From: Mycobacterium sp. | Lineage (GTDB): Bacteria > Actinomycetota > Actinomycetes > Mycobacteriales > Mycobacteriaceae | Length of the DNA: 13,893 bases | Direction: 5' to 3' | Assembly: GCA_023264755.1 (NCBI GenBank) | Contig: JAHFVB010000056.1 | Coordinates: 1 to 13,893, forward strand | In this document: piece after piece, positions 7,805-13,893 of the stretch | Layout of the letters: each line of letters begins with the position of its first letter | How positions within the stretch are numbered: position 1 is the first letter of the stretch | Program-made: the position numbers and the translations under genes | Notes under the pieces: model-generated | What the model saw: only the letters and a program-made list of their open reading frames with translations | Told to the model about the DNA's origin: nothing | The model's database searches: none

Positions 7805-8101
7805 ATGGCACACAAGAAGGGCGCCTCAAGCTCACGCAACGGGCGCGACTCGAATTCACAGCGGCTCGGCGTCAAGCGCTTCGGCGGCCAGGTCGTCAAG
7901 GCGGGCGAGATCATCGTCCGTCAGCGTGGCACCCACTTCCACCCCGGCGTGAACGTCGGCCGTGGTGGCGACGACACGCTGTTCGCGACTGCGCCCGGCG
8001 CCGTCGAGTTCGGCACCAAGGGCGGACGCAAGACGGTCAACATCGTCCGCATCGCCCGACCGGGGGCCAATGTGGCCACCGGAGCGGCTTCGGAGGCCTG
8101 A
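7805..8101 (+). CDS. rpmA: 50S ribosomal protein L27
   Basis: Large-subunit protein whose N-terminal tail reaches toward the peptidyl transferase centre. It begins [16 protein letters not shown], the classic L27 N-terminus without the cleavable extension found in Firmicutes, followed by [28 protein letters not shown] and [12 protein letters not shown]. At 98 residues it is longer than the 86 I recall for M. tuberculosis. The extra residues are a C-terminal tail after NIVRIARP, rich in Ala and Gly, so they lie away from the functional N-terminus. The Shine-Dalgarno AGGAG at 7792-7796 is eight bases from the ATG. It is followed by a 95-base gap with a strong inverted repeat before obgE. Confidence 0.97.
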   Translation: MAHKKGASSSRNGRDSNSQRLGVKRFGGQVVKAGEIIVRQRGTHFHPGVNVGRGGDDTLFATAPGAVEFGTKGGRKTVNIVRIARPGANVATGAASEA

Positions 8102-8117
8102 GCTCCGCTCTTCCAAC

Positions 8118-8180
8118 GTCGACATCGGCGTTTCTGCAGCGGAGCTTCGGCGCTTGCGCTGCAGAAACGTAGATCTCGAC
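8118..8180. repeat. Long inverted repeat between rpmA and obgE
   Basis: CGTTTCTGCAGCG (8129-8141) is exactly complementary to CGCTGCAGAAACG (8157-8169), a 13-bp stem around a 15-base loop. The pairing extends outward to 8118 and 8180 with two mismatches and one G-T pair (GTCGA at 8118-8122 with TCGAC at 8176-8180, and ATC at 8124-8126 with GAT at 8172-8174). It starts 17 bases after the rpmA stop and ends just before the obgE ribosome binding site AAAGGA (8185-8190). It may be a partial terminator or RNA-processing stem that lowers obgE/proB expression relative to the ribosomal genes, or a small mobile-type repeat. Function is not shown. Confidence 0.7.
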
Positions 8181-8196
8181 ATGGAAAGGAAGTCCG

Positions 8197-9642
8197 ATGC
8201 CTCGATTCGTCGATCGCGTCGTCATTCACGCGAAGGCAGGCAACGGCGGTAACGGCTGCGCTTCGGTGCATCGCGAGAAGTTCAAGCCGCTCGGCGGTCC
8301 CGACGGAGGCAACGGTGGGCGCGGCGGCAGCGTCGTGCTCGTCGTGGACCCGCAGGTGCACACCCTGCTCGACTTCCACTTCCACCCGCACGTCGATGCC
8401 CCTTCCGGCAAGCAGGGCATGGGCAACAACAAAGACGGTGCGGCGGGCAGCGACCTCGAAGTCCGGGTGCCCGACGGAACCGTCGTGCTCGATGAGCAGG
8501 GCCGGTTGCTGGCCGATCTCGTCGGTGCGGGAACGCGTTTCGATGCGGCCATCGGCGGGCGTGGCGGTTTGGGCAATGCCGCCCTCGCCTCGCGTGCGCG
8601 CAAGGCTCCCGGGTTCGCGCTGCTCGGAGAGACGGGTCAGGCCCGTGACCTCACCCTCGAACTCAAGACCGTGGCCGACGTCGGCCTCGTCGGTTTCCCG
8701 TCAGCGGGAAAGTCGTCGCTGGTCTCGGTGATTTCGGCGGCGAAGCCGAAGATCGCCGACTATCCGTTCACGACCCTGGTGCCCAACCTCGGGGTGGTGT
8801 CGGCCGGCGAACACACCTTCACCGTCGCCGACGTACCGGGACTGATCCCGGGCGCCTCCGAGGGCCGCGGCCTTGGCCTGGACTTCCTGCGCCACCTCGA
8901 GCGGTGCGCGGTACTCGTGCACGTCGTCGACTGCGCGACCATGGATCCGGGCCGCGACCCGATCTCCGACATCGATGCGCTGGAAGCCGAACTGGCCGCC
9001 TACACGCCGACGCTGCAGGGTGATTCGACGCTCGGTGACCTTGCCGAGCGCCCGCGCGCCGTGGTGCTCAACAAGATCGACGTGCCCGATGCGCGCGAAC
9101 TCGCCGAGTTCCTTCGCGAGGAGATCGCCCGTCGCTACGGGTGGCCGGTCTTCGAGGTCTCTGCCGTCACTCGGGATGGGCTGCGGCCGTTGACGTTCGC
9201 GCTGTGGGACATGGTCGCGGCGTACCGCGCCGCTCAGCCGGTCGTCGCGCCGCGTCGTCCGGTGATCCGCCCAGTCGCCATCGACGAGAGCGGCTTCACC
9301 GTGAAGTCAGACGGCGAAGACGGCTTCGTCGTACTCGGGGTGCGGCCCGAACGCTGGGTCAGGCAAACCGATTTCACCAACGACGAAGCGGTCGGCTATC
9401 TCGGCGATCGGCTGGCCCGGCTCGGCGTCGAGGACGAACTGCTCAAGCAGGGGGCCACGCCCGGCTGCGCGGTCACCATCGGCGACGTCACGTTCGATTG
9501 GGAACCGCAGACCCCCGCGGGTATCGACATCACGATGTCTGGGCGCGGCACCGACATCCGGCTGGAACAGTCCGATCGAATCGGCGCGGCCGAACGCAAG
9601 GTAGCCCGGCGGGAGCGTCGCCGCCGCGGCAGCGACGAATGA
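8197..9642 (+). CDS. obgE: Obg family GTPase
   Basis: Essential ribosome-associated GTPase involved in 50S assembly and stress/growth control. The 481-residue protein has the three Obg domains. The glycine-rich Obg fold is at residues 1-160 ([27 protein letters not shown]). The G domain follows, with G1 GFPSAGKSS (166-174), the switch [12 protein letters not shown]3 DVPGL (212-216), G4 NKID (292-295) and a G5-like SAVT. The C-terminal OCT domain covers about 365-440, ending [11 protein letters not shown], followed by a basic tail. It aligns end to end with M. tuberculosis Obg (479 residues as I recall). AAAGGA lies six bases before the ATG. The stop overlaps the proB start (ATGA). Placement after rplU-rpmA is the common arrangement for this gene. 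Confidence 0.97.
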   Translation: MPRFVDRVVIHAKAGNGGNGCASVHREKFKPLGGPDGGNGGRGGSVVLVVDPQVHTLLDFHFHPHVDAPSGKQGMGNNKDGAAGSDLEVRVPDGTVVLDEQGRLLADLVGAGTRFDAAIGGRGGLGNAALASRARKAPGFALLGETGQARDLTLELKTVADVGLVGFPSAGKSSLVSVISAAKPKIADYPFTTLVPNLGVVSAGEHTFTVADVPGLIPGASEGRGLGLDFLRHLERCAVLVHVVDCATMDPGRDPISDIDALEAELAAYTPTLQGDSTLGDLAERPRAVVLNKIDVPDARELAEFLREEIARRYGWPVFEVSAVTRDGLRPLTFALWDMVAAYRAAQPVVAPRRPVIRPVAIDESGFTVKSDGEDGFVVLGVRPERWVRQTDFTNDEAVGYLGDRLARLGVEDELLKQGATPGCAVTIGDVTFDWEPQTPAGIDITMSGRGTDIRLEQSDRIGAAERKVARRERRRRGSDE

Positions 9643-10742
9643 CCAGTTCGCACCGGACTGCGGTGCGCACGGCCCGCAGCATCGTCGTCAAGGTGGGTAC
9701 CACCGCGCTGACCACACCGACCGGGATGTTCGACGCAGGCCGGCTGGCCACACTGGCCGATGCCATCGAGGCGCGCATGAAGGCCGGCTCCGATGTCGTG
9801 ATCGTGTCGTCGGGCGCCATTGCCGCCGGCCTCGAACCGCTCGGATTGACACGCCGGCCAACCGATCTCGCGACGAAGCAGGCCGCGGCCAGTGTCGGCC
9901 AGGTGGCGCTCGTCAACTCTTGGAGCGCGGCCTTCGGCCGATACGACCGCACGGTTGGTCAGGTCCTGTTGACCGCGCATGACATCTCGATGCGGGTGCA
10001 GCACACCAACGCCGCGCGCACGCTGGACCGGCTGCGCGCCTTGCACGCGGTGGCGATCGTCAACGAGAACGACACGGTGGCTACCAACGAGATTCGGTTC
10101 GGTGACAACGACCGGCTGTCGGCGCTGGTGGCCCACCTGGTCGGCGCGGACGCGCTGGTGCTGCTCAGCGACATCGACGGGCTGTACGACTCCGATCCGC
10201 GAAAGTCGAACGCTCACTTCATTTCCGAGGTCAGCGGGCCAGCCGATCTCGAAGGCGTGGTGGCCGGCGGCGGGAGCAGCCTCGGCACCGGTGGCATGAC
10301 CTCCAAGTTGTCCTCTGCGCTGCTGGCTGCCGATGCGGGTGTGCCGGTGCTATTGGCGGCGGCCGCGGATGCAGCCGACGCATTGACGGAGGCCACCGTC
10401 GGAACGGTGTTCGCGGCGCGGCCCGATCGCATGTCGGCCCGTCGATTCTGGGTGCGTTATGCCGCCGAGGCTGCGGGTGCGGTGGTGCTCGACGAGGGTG
10501 CGGTCCGTGCGGTGGTCGAACGGCGTCGTTCGCTGTTGCCCGCAGGCATTACGGCGGTTTCCGGCAAGTTCCACGGTGGCGACGTGGTCGAGTTGCGCGG
10601 GCCCGACGCGGTGACGGTGGCCCGTGGCGTGGTCGCCTACGATGCCGCCGAACTGGCCACGATGATCGGACGCTCGACGTCGGAGCTGCCCGCCGAGATG
10701 CGTCGTCCTGCGGTGCACGCGGACGATCTGGTCGCGGTCTAG
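9639..10742 (+). CDS. proB: Glutamate 5-kinase with PUA domain
   Basis: Phosphorylates L-glutamate with ATP, the first and feedback-controlled step of proline synthesis. The 367-residue protein has the amino-acid kinase fold: [10 protein letters not shown] (16-25), VSSGAIAAG (56-64), [16 protein letters not shown] (80-95), [18 protein letters not shown] (141-158), [14 protein letters not shown] (175-188) and GTGGMTSK (216-223). A C-terminal PUA domain runs from about residue 268 to 350. The ATG at 9639 is preferred because it overlaps the obgE stop (ATGA) and gives the family N-terminus; the open frame continues upstream only as a shadow inside obgE. It ends HADDLVAV, about nine residues shorter than M. 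tuberculosis ProB as I recall it. The stop codon is interlocked with the stop of the convergent regulator gene in a shared CTAG. Confidence 0.96.
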   Translation: MTSSHRTAVRTARSIVVKVGTTALTTPTGMFDAGRLATLADAIEARMKAGSDVVIVSSGAIAAGLEPLGLTRRPTDLATKQAAASVGQVALVNSWSAAFGRYDRTVGQVLLTAHDISMRVQHTNAARTLDRLRALHAVAIVNENDTVATNEIRFGDNDRLSALVAHLVGADALVLLSDIDGLYDSDPRKSNAHFISEVSGPADLEGVVAGGGSSLGTGGMTSKLSSALLAADAGVPVLLAAAADAADALTEATVGTVFAARPDRMSARRFWVRYAAEAAGAVVLDEGAVRAVVERRRSLLPAGITAVSGKFHGGDVVELRGPDAVTVARGVVAYDAAELATMIGRSTSELPAEMRRPAVHADDLVAV

Positions 10743-11368
10743 GGCGCTTCGAGATACAAGGTGGCCCAGACGATCTGGGTCAGCGCCTCGGCCAACTCGG
10801 CGTCGTAGGAGGTCGGCCTGCTCGGCAGGTTCTGCTGGCAGGCCCGCTCGGTCATCCAGGTCAACACGCTTGCGGTGGTGGCCGCTGGCAGTTCGGTGCG
10901 AATGGCACCGGCTTGTTGACCCGCATCGATGACGGCGGCCAGGCGCACCGAGATGTCGGTGAGCAACTCCTGGTAGGCGGCGCCGACCTGCGGGTCGTAG
11001 GCTGCCAGTTCGCCGAGTGCGACGAGCAGCGGTTGATGTTCGCGGTAGCCCGCGACGATGCCGCTCATCGCGGCCGCGGCGTCGGCGGAGTCGAGGCGTT
11101 GTGCCACCCGCCACCAGCGTTCGCCGGCATCGGCGAGGTTCTCGAAGACGCGACCGGCCAGGCGGAGTAGCAGGTCGCCCTTGTCCTCGAAGTAGACGTA
11201 GAAGCTGGCGCGGGAGATGCCCGCCGCGGTAGCCAGCCGGTCGACGCTGAGCTCGGTGAAGCTGGCCCCGTCGGCCATCAGGTGCTCGGTGGCGTCGAGC
11301 AGTCGACGCTCGATCTGCTCACGCCGCTCCTGGCGGCTGGCCTGGGACCTTCGTGTGACGGACGGCAC
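10739..11368 (-). CDS. TetR family transcriptional regulator, EthR-like
   Basis: Predicted repressor of 209 residues. The N-terminal DNA-binding domain has a clear TetR helix-turn-helix at residues 39-63: [25 protein letters not shown]. The all-helical C-terminal domain resembles mycobacterial EthR by eye (WMTERACQQ and [10 protein letters not shown] match the corresponding EthR stretches), so a hydrophobic ligand pocket is plausible, but the ligand is unknown. The GTG start at 11368 has no Shine-Dalgarno. A -10-like TACGCT on the minus strand ends seven bases from it, which suggests a leaderless mRNA. It is divergent from the P450 gene and shares a 65-base spacer with a perfect operator palindrome, so it most likely represses the P450 and itself. 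Its stop overlaps the proB stop. The family call is firm; the target is inferred. Confidence 0.92.
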   Translation of the reverse strand: MPSVTRRSQASRQERREQIERRLLDATEHLMADGASFTELSVDRLATAAGISRASFYVYFEDKGDLLLRLAGRVFENLADAGERWWRVAQRLDSADAAAAMSGIVAGYREHQPLLVALGELAAYDPQVGAAYQELLTDISVRLAAVIDAGQQAGAIRTELPAATTASVLTWMTERACQQNLPSRPTSYDAELAEALTQIVWATLYLEAP

Positions 11369-11380
11369 CAGGTCAGCGTA
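11368..11380 (-). promoter_or_regulatory. Putative leaderless promoter of the TetR gene
   Basis: On the minus strand TACGCT (plus coordinates 11375-11380) matches TANNNT. The predicted start, seven bases on, is the G of the GTG codon at 11368. A weak -35 TAGTCA (11399-11404) lies 18 bases upstream and overlaps the P450 -35 and the operator, so a bound repressor should block both directions. Confidence 0.4.
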
Positions 11381-11397
11381 TCCGAGCAGGCCACACC

Positions 11398-11434
11398 TTG
11401 ACTAGACAAAGTGTCTAGACTTATCGTCGCTTCA
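11398..11434 (+). promoter_or_regulatory. Putative leaderless promoter of the P450 gene
   Basis: The -35 TTGACT (11398-11403) and -10 TATCGT (11422-11427, matching TANNNT) are 18 bases apart. The predicted start, seven bases after the -10, is the A of the P450 ATG at 11434. There is no Shine-Dalgarno upstream of this ATG, as expected for a leaderless mRNA, a common class in mycobacteria. Confidence 0.6.
11402..11418. promoter_or_regulatory. TetR-type operator palindrome
   Basis: CTAGACA-AAG-TGTCTAG is a perfect inverted repeat of 7-base arms with a 3-base centre, typical in size for a TetR-family dimer site. It fills most of the spacer between the -35 and -10 of the P450 promoter and overlaps the weak -35 of the regulator's own promoter, the geometry expected for repression by blocking RNA polymerase. 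Confidence 0.75.
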
Positions 11435-12702
11435 TGACTGTGCCCTCGCTCACACCTTCCAACACCCGCGACTACGACCCGGTCGATTTGTCCTCCCGCG
11501 CGTTCTGGGCCACCACGGCCGCCGAGCGCGAGGCGTCCTTCGCCGTCCTACGCGCCGAGCGGCCGGTGAGTTGGCATCGGCCCGTCGAGGACGCGCTGAT
11601 GCCAGATCCCACCGATCCCGGGTACTGGGCCGTCACCCGCCACGCCGACATCGTCCGCGTCAGTCGGGACAGTGAGACCTTCCTGTCGGGCAAGGGCGTG
11701 TTGTTCGAGACCGTGCCCGAAGAACTGCTCGAGGCTTCGCAGTCGTTCCTCGCGATGGATCCGCCGCGGCACACGACGTTGCGCAAGCTCGCGCACGCCG
11801 CCTTCACCCCGCGCCAGGTGCGGCGCATCGAGGACTCGATCAAGGCGAATGCCCGGGCCATCGTGGGGGAGTTGCGCGAGGCGGGCAGCGGCGCCGACTT
11901 CGTCGAGCACTGCGCAAGGGAGCTCCCGATCCGGACGCTGTCGGACATGGTCGGCATCCCGGAGTCCGAGCGTGCTCAGGTGGCGCAGGCCGCCGACGCG
12001 CTGGTGTCATGGGCCGACGCCGACTACCTCGACGGACGCAATCCGCTCGAAGTGCTGGTGGGCAGCCAGATGTACCTGCACCAGGTGGCCGGCGCGCTGG
12101 CGGCCGACCGACGGGCGAACCCAGGTGACGACTTGATCAGTGCGCTGGTACACGCCGAGGTCGACGGGGACCGGTTGAGCGACGCCGAGGTCGCCGCCTT
12201 CTTCGTACTACTTGCGGTCGCGGGCAACGACACCACGCGGCAGACCATGAGCCATGCCGTCAAGGCGCTCACCGACTTTCGCGATCAGCGCGCTTGGTTG
12301 GCCGCCGACTTCGACGACCGCATCGGCAGCGCCGTCGAAGAGTTCATCAGGTGGGCAACCCCGGTGATGACGTTCCGCCGCACGGCCTCGGTCGATTGCG
12401 AGCTGGGCGGACAGTCGATTCGCGCCGGTGAGAAGGTCGTGATGTTCTACGCGTCGGGCAACTTCGACGAGCGCGTCTTCGACCAGCCGGGCCGCTTCGA
12501 CCTTGGCCGCAAACCCAATTCGCACGTCGGCTTTGGCGGCGGCGGGCTGCACTTCTGCCTGGGTGCCCATGTGGCGCGGGCGCAGTTGCGGGCCATCTTC
12601 GGCGAATTGCTCACCCAGTTACCCGATTTCGAGGCTGGGGAACCGAGCTACGTGCCGGGCAACTTCGTCCACGGCGTCCGTTCGCTGCCCATCACCTTCT
12701 AG
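11434..12702 (+). CDS. Cytochrome P450, bacterial class I type
   Basis: Heme monooxygenase of 422 residues, soluble, expected to draw electrons from a ferredoxin and ferredoxin reductase (neither gene is in the window). Visible motifs are the I-helix oxygen-activation AGNDTT (263-268), the K-helix E303-F-I-R306, RWATPVMTFRRT after it, and the heme-binding loop FGGGGLHFCLGAH with the axial Cys375. Overall it resembles the mycobacterial CYP124/CYP125/CYP142 type enzymes (for example the RWA-P-V---RRT and NxHVGFGGGGxHFCLG patterns), which oxidise sterol or branched lipid chains. I cannot assign a CYP number or substrate. All catalytic residues are present, so it is probably active. It is divergent from the TetR gene with a shared operator, and convergent with the sirtuin gene across a palindrome that begins at the base after its stop codon. 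Confidence 0.94.
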   Translation: MTVPSLTPSNTRDYDPVDLSSRAFWATTAAEREASFAVLRAERPVSWHRPVEDALMPDPTDPGYWAVTRHADIVRVSRDSETFLSGKGVLFETVPEELLEASQSFLAMDPPRHTTLRKLAHAAFTPRQVRRIEDSIKANARAIVGELREAGSGADFVEHCARELPIRTLSDMVGIPESERAQVAQAADALVSWADADYLDGRNPLEVLVGSQMYLHQVAGALAADRRANPGDDLISALVHAEVDGDRLSDAEVAAFFVLLAVAGNDTTRQTMSHAVKALTDFRDQRAWLAADFDDRIGSAVEEFIRWATPVMTFRRTASVDCELGGQSIRAGEKVVMFYASGNFDERVFDQPGRFDLGRKPNSHVGFGGGGLHFCLGAHVARAQLRAIFGELLTQLPDFEAGEPSYVPGNFVHGVRSLPITF

Positions 12703-12755
12703 GCGATTTCGGCGTGTTGAGGCGCGCTCAGCGCGCCTCAACACGCCGAAATCGC
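12703..12755. terminator. 53-base perfect palindrome, probable bidirectional terminator
   Basis: Two 26-base arms (12703-12728 and 12730-12755) are fully complementary around the single base C12729. As RNA either strand would fold into a roughly 25-bp GC-rich hairpin. It begins at the base following the P450 stop codon and covers the stop and last few codons of the convergent sirtuin gene (stop at 12738-12740). No T-run flanks it. Its position between convergent genes makes two-way termination the simplest explanation. Confidence 0.75.
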
Positions 12756-13574
12756 GGGGGTGAGCTCGTCGACGAGCAGCGCCAACAGCTCGGAGCAGCC
12801 GCTGTCGACCTTGACGGTGGCCAACTCGTCGCCGCGGGTGGGCCCGCGGTTGACGATCGCGACGGGCTTGCCCGCCGCCACCGCGTGCCGAACGAACCGC
12901 AGCCCGGAGAACACGGTCAGCGACGAGCCCGCGACGAGCAGTGCATCGGCCCCGTCGACCAGCGAATAGGACTGCGCCACACGCTCTTTGGGAACGTTCT
13001 CGCCGAAGTAGACGATGTCGGGTTTGAGCATGCCGCCACACCGCGCACAGTCGACGTACCGAAACGACTCCGTCTCGGTGACCATCGCGTCGGCGTCCGG
13101 CGCCACCGCGATGCCGCCGACCTGCTCGGCCCGCTCGACGAAGCCGGGGTTGAGCGCTTCCAACTGTGCCGCCAACGCCGAGCGGGTCAGGGTGTGACCG
13201 CAGTCCAGGCATACGACCTGCGCGTACGTCCCGTGCAGATTCACCACCGTGTGGCTGCCGGCCTTGGTGTGCAACAGGTCGACGTTCTGGGTGATCAAAC
13301 CGGTGACCACGCCGGCCCGCTCCAATTGGGCCAGCGCGCGGTGCCCGGCGTTGGGCAGCGTCGCATCCATGTGCCGCCAGCCGACGTGGTTGCGCGCCCA
13401 GTACCGCTGCCGGAACGTCGGATCGGACGTGAACTGCCGGATGCTCATGGGGTTGCTCGGTGGCGAGTCTGGACCGCGATAGTCGGGAATGCCCGAGTCG
13501 GTCGACACGCCCGCGCCCGTGAGCACCGCGATGCGCTGACCTGCGAGCACGTTGACCAGTTCGGGGGCTTCCAC
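12738..13574 (-). CDS. Sir2 family NAD-dependent protein deacylase, SIRT4-like class II
   Basis: Removes acyl groups from lysines using NAD+, releasing nicotinamide and O-acyl-ADP-ribose. The 278-residue protein has the Rossmann motif TGAGVSTDSGIPDYRG (19-34), TQNVDLLH (95-102) with Asn97 and Asp99, catalytic His114 in NLHG, two zinc pairs (Cys122/Cys125 and Cys176/Cys179), GSSLTV (216-221) and NRGPTRGD (242-249). The wide gap between zinc pairs, with the LNPGF and APDADA segments, and LKPDIVYFGENVP are typical of class II (SIRT4-like) sirtuins rather than the class III type I recall for M. tuberculosis Rv1151c. The GTG start at 13574 puts the GAG motif near residue 20, as usual. A -10-like TACCCT lies just upstream and no Shine-Dalgarno is seen. 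Its last residues are encoded inside the palindrome shared with the P450 gene, and it lies back to back with nadE. Confidence 0.93.
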   Translation of the reverse strand: MEAPELVNVLAGQRIAVLTGAGVSTDSGIPDYRGPDSPPSNPMSIRQFTSDPTFRQRYWARNHVGWRHMDATLPNAGHRALAQLERAGVVTGLITQNVDLLHTKAGSHTVVNLHGTYAQVVCLDCGHTLTRSALAAQLEALNPGFVERAEQVGGIAVAPDADAMVTETESFRYVDCARCGGMLKPDIVYFGENVPKERVAQSYSLVDGADALLVAGSSLTVFSGLRFVRHAVAAGKPVAIVNRGPTRGDELATVKVDSGCSELLALLVDELTPAISAC

Positions 13575-13581
13575 GGTGTCC

Positions 13582-13587
13582 AGGGTA
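13582..13587 (-). promoter_or_regulatory. Putative -10 element of the sirtuin gene
   Basis: TACCCT on the minus strand matches TANNNT and ends eight bases before the GTG at 13574, so transcription would start at or within a base or two of the start codon. No good -35 is visible. Any -35 would overlap the first codon of nadE. Confidence 0.35.
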
Positions 13588-13597
13588 GGCGGCCTGA

Positions 13598-13603
13598 GAC
13601 AAT
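13598..13603 (+). promoter_or_regulatory. Putative -10 element of nadE
   Basis: GACAAT has the conserved A and final T of a mycobacterial -10. Seven bases on is the G of the nadE GTG (13610), again consistent with a leaderless mRNA. There is no Shine-Dalgarno before the GTG and no clear -35. Confidence 0.35.
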
Positions 13604-13609
13604 CAAGCC

Positions 13610-13893
13610 GTGGACTTCCATTCCTGCTACCGGCACGGCTTCGTGCGGGTGGCCGCGTGCACGCACCACACCACGCTGGCCGACCCCGCGGCCAACGCCG
13701 AATCGGTGCTGCGGACGGCCCGGGACTGTCACGACGACGGCGTCGCGCTTGCGGTGTTTCCGGAGCTAACGCTGTCCGGCTACTCCATCGAGGACATCCT
13801 GCTGCAGGACGCCCTGCTCGACGCGGTGGAGACCGCCGTGGCCGACGTGGTCGCGGCCTCGCGGGAGTTGCTGCCGGTATTGGTCGTCGGGGC
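13610..13893 (+). CDS. nadE: Glutamine-dependent NAD+ synthetase, N-terminal fragment (3' end outside window)
   Basis: Makes NAD+ from nicotinic acid adenine dinucleotide, ATP and ammonia, the ammonia being released from glutamine by the N-terminal glutaminase domain. The frame from GTG 13610 is open to the right edge (94 codons plus two bases). It starts MDFHSCYRHGFVRVAACTHH and contains VFPELTLSGYSIEDILLQD, the nitrilase-type glutaminase core with catalytic Glu52. It matches the start of M. tuberculosis NadE closely, as I remember that protein. The C-terminal synthetase domain lies beyond the window. Only 35 bases separate it from the divergent sirtuin gene, so the two promoters must overlap. 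In M. tuberculosis nadE follows proB directly as I recall, so the three genes before it here look like an insertion or a retained ancestral block. Confidence 0.95.
   Translation, partial: MDFHSCYRHGFVRVAACTHHTTLADPAANAESVLRTARDCHDDGVALAVFPELTLSGYSIEDILLQDALLDAVETAVADVVAASRELLPVLVVG

Noticed and set aside
12714..13769. Open frames on the plus strand and in the second minus frame (12619-13602) across the sirtuin gene
   Set aside because: The sirtuin frame carries every catalytic and zinc-binding motif. The alternatives run through nadE or the P450 gene and show no recognisable domain.

Overview
The window is GC-rich actinobacterial DNA, almost certainly from a mycobacterium (Mycolicibacterium-like). 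The proteins closely resemble their Mycobacterium tuberculosis counterparts as I remember them, and the gene order valS - folC - DUF4233 gene - ndk - rne - rplU - rpmA - obgE - proB - (insertion) - nadE follows the M. tuberculosis order read in one direction. Two differences stand out. The transporter gene dctA, which I recall between rne and rplU in M. tuberculosis, is absent, and three extra genes sit between proB and nadE.

Bases 1-4009 hold a tightly packed housekeeping run: the 3' part of valS, folC, a small four-helix membrane protein of unknown function (DUF4233) and ndk. ATGA and GTGA start/stop overlaps join the first three, and ndk follows after 10 bases. Bases 4010-4313 contain a palindrome, a probable extended -10 promoter and a hairpin-rich leader for rne, which encodes a 977-residue RNase E with long acidic and arginine-rich low-complexity arms. 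A good SigA-type promoter at 7257-7286 then drives rplU-rpmA-obgE-proB (ribosomal proteins L21 and L27, the Obg GTPase, glutamate 5-kinase). A strong 13-bp-stem inverted repeat interrupts this operon between rpmA and obgE.

Bases 10739-13574 form an accessory block: an EthR-like TetR regulator (minus), a divergent cytochrome P450 (plus) and a SIRT4-like class II sirtuin (minus). The regulator and P450 share a 65-base spacer with a perfect CTAGACA-AAG-TGTCTAG operator lying between the -35 and -10 of the P450 promoter. The -10 positions suggest that both mRNAs are leaderless. P450 and sirtuin converge on a perfect 53-base palindrome that begins directly after the P450 stop codon and runs into the sirtuin's last codons, a likely two-way terminator. 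The sirtuin, which consumes NAD+, is back to back with nadE, which makes NAD+, across only 35 bases.

I saw no tRNA, rRNA, CRISPR array, insertion sequence or phage gene. Most of the window is ordinary core genome. The least ordinary parts are the TetR/P450/sirtuin block, its regulatory DNA, and the structured leaders of rne and rplU.
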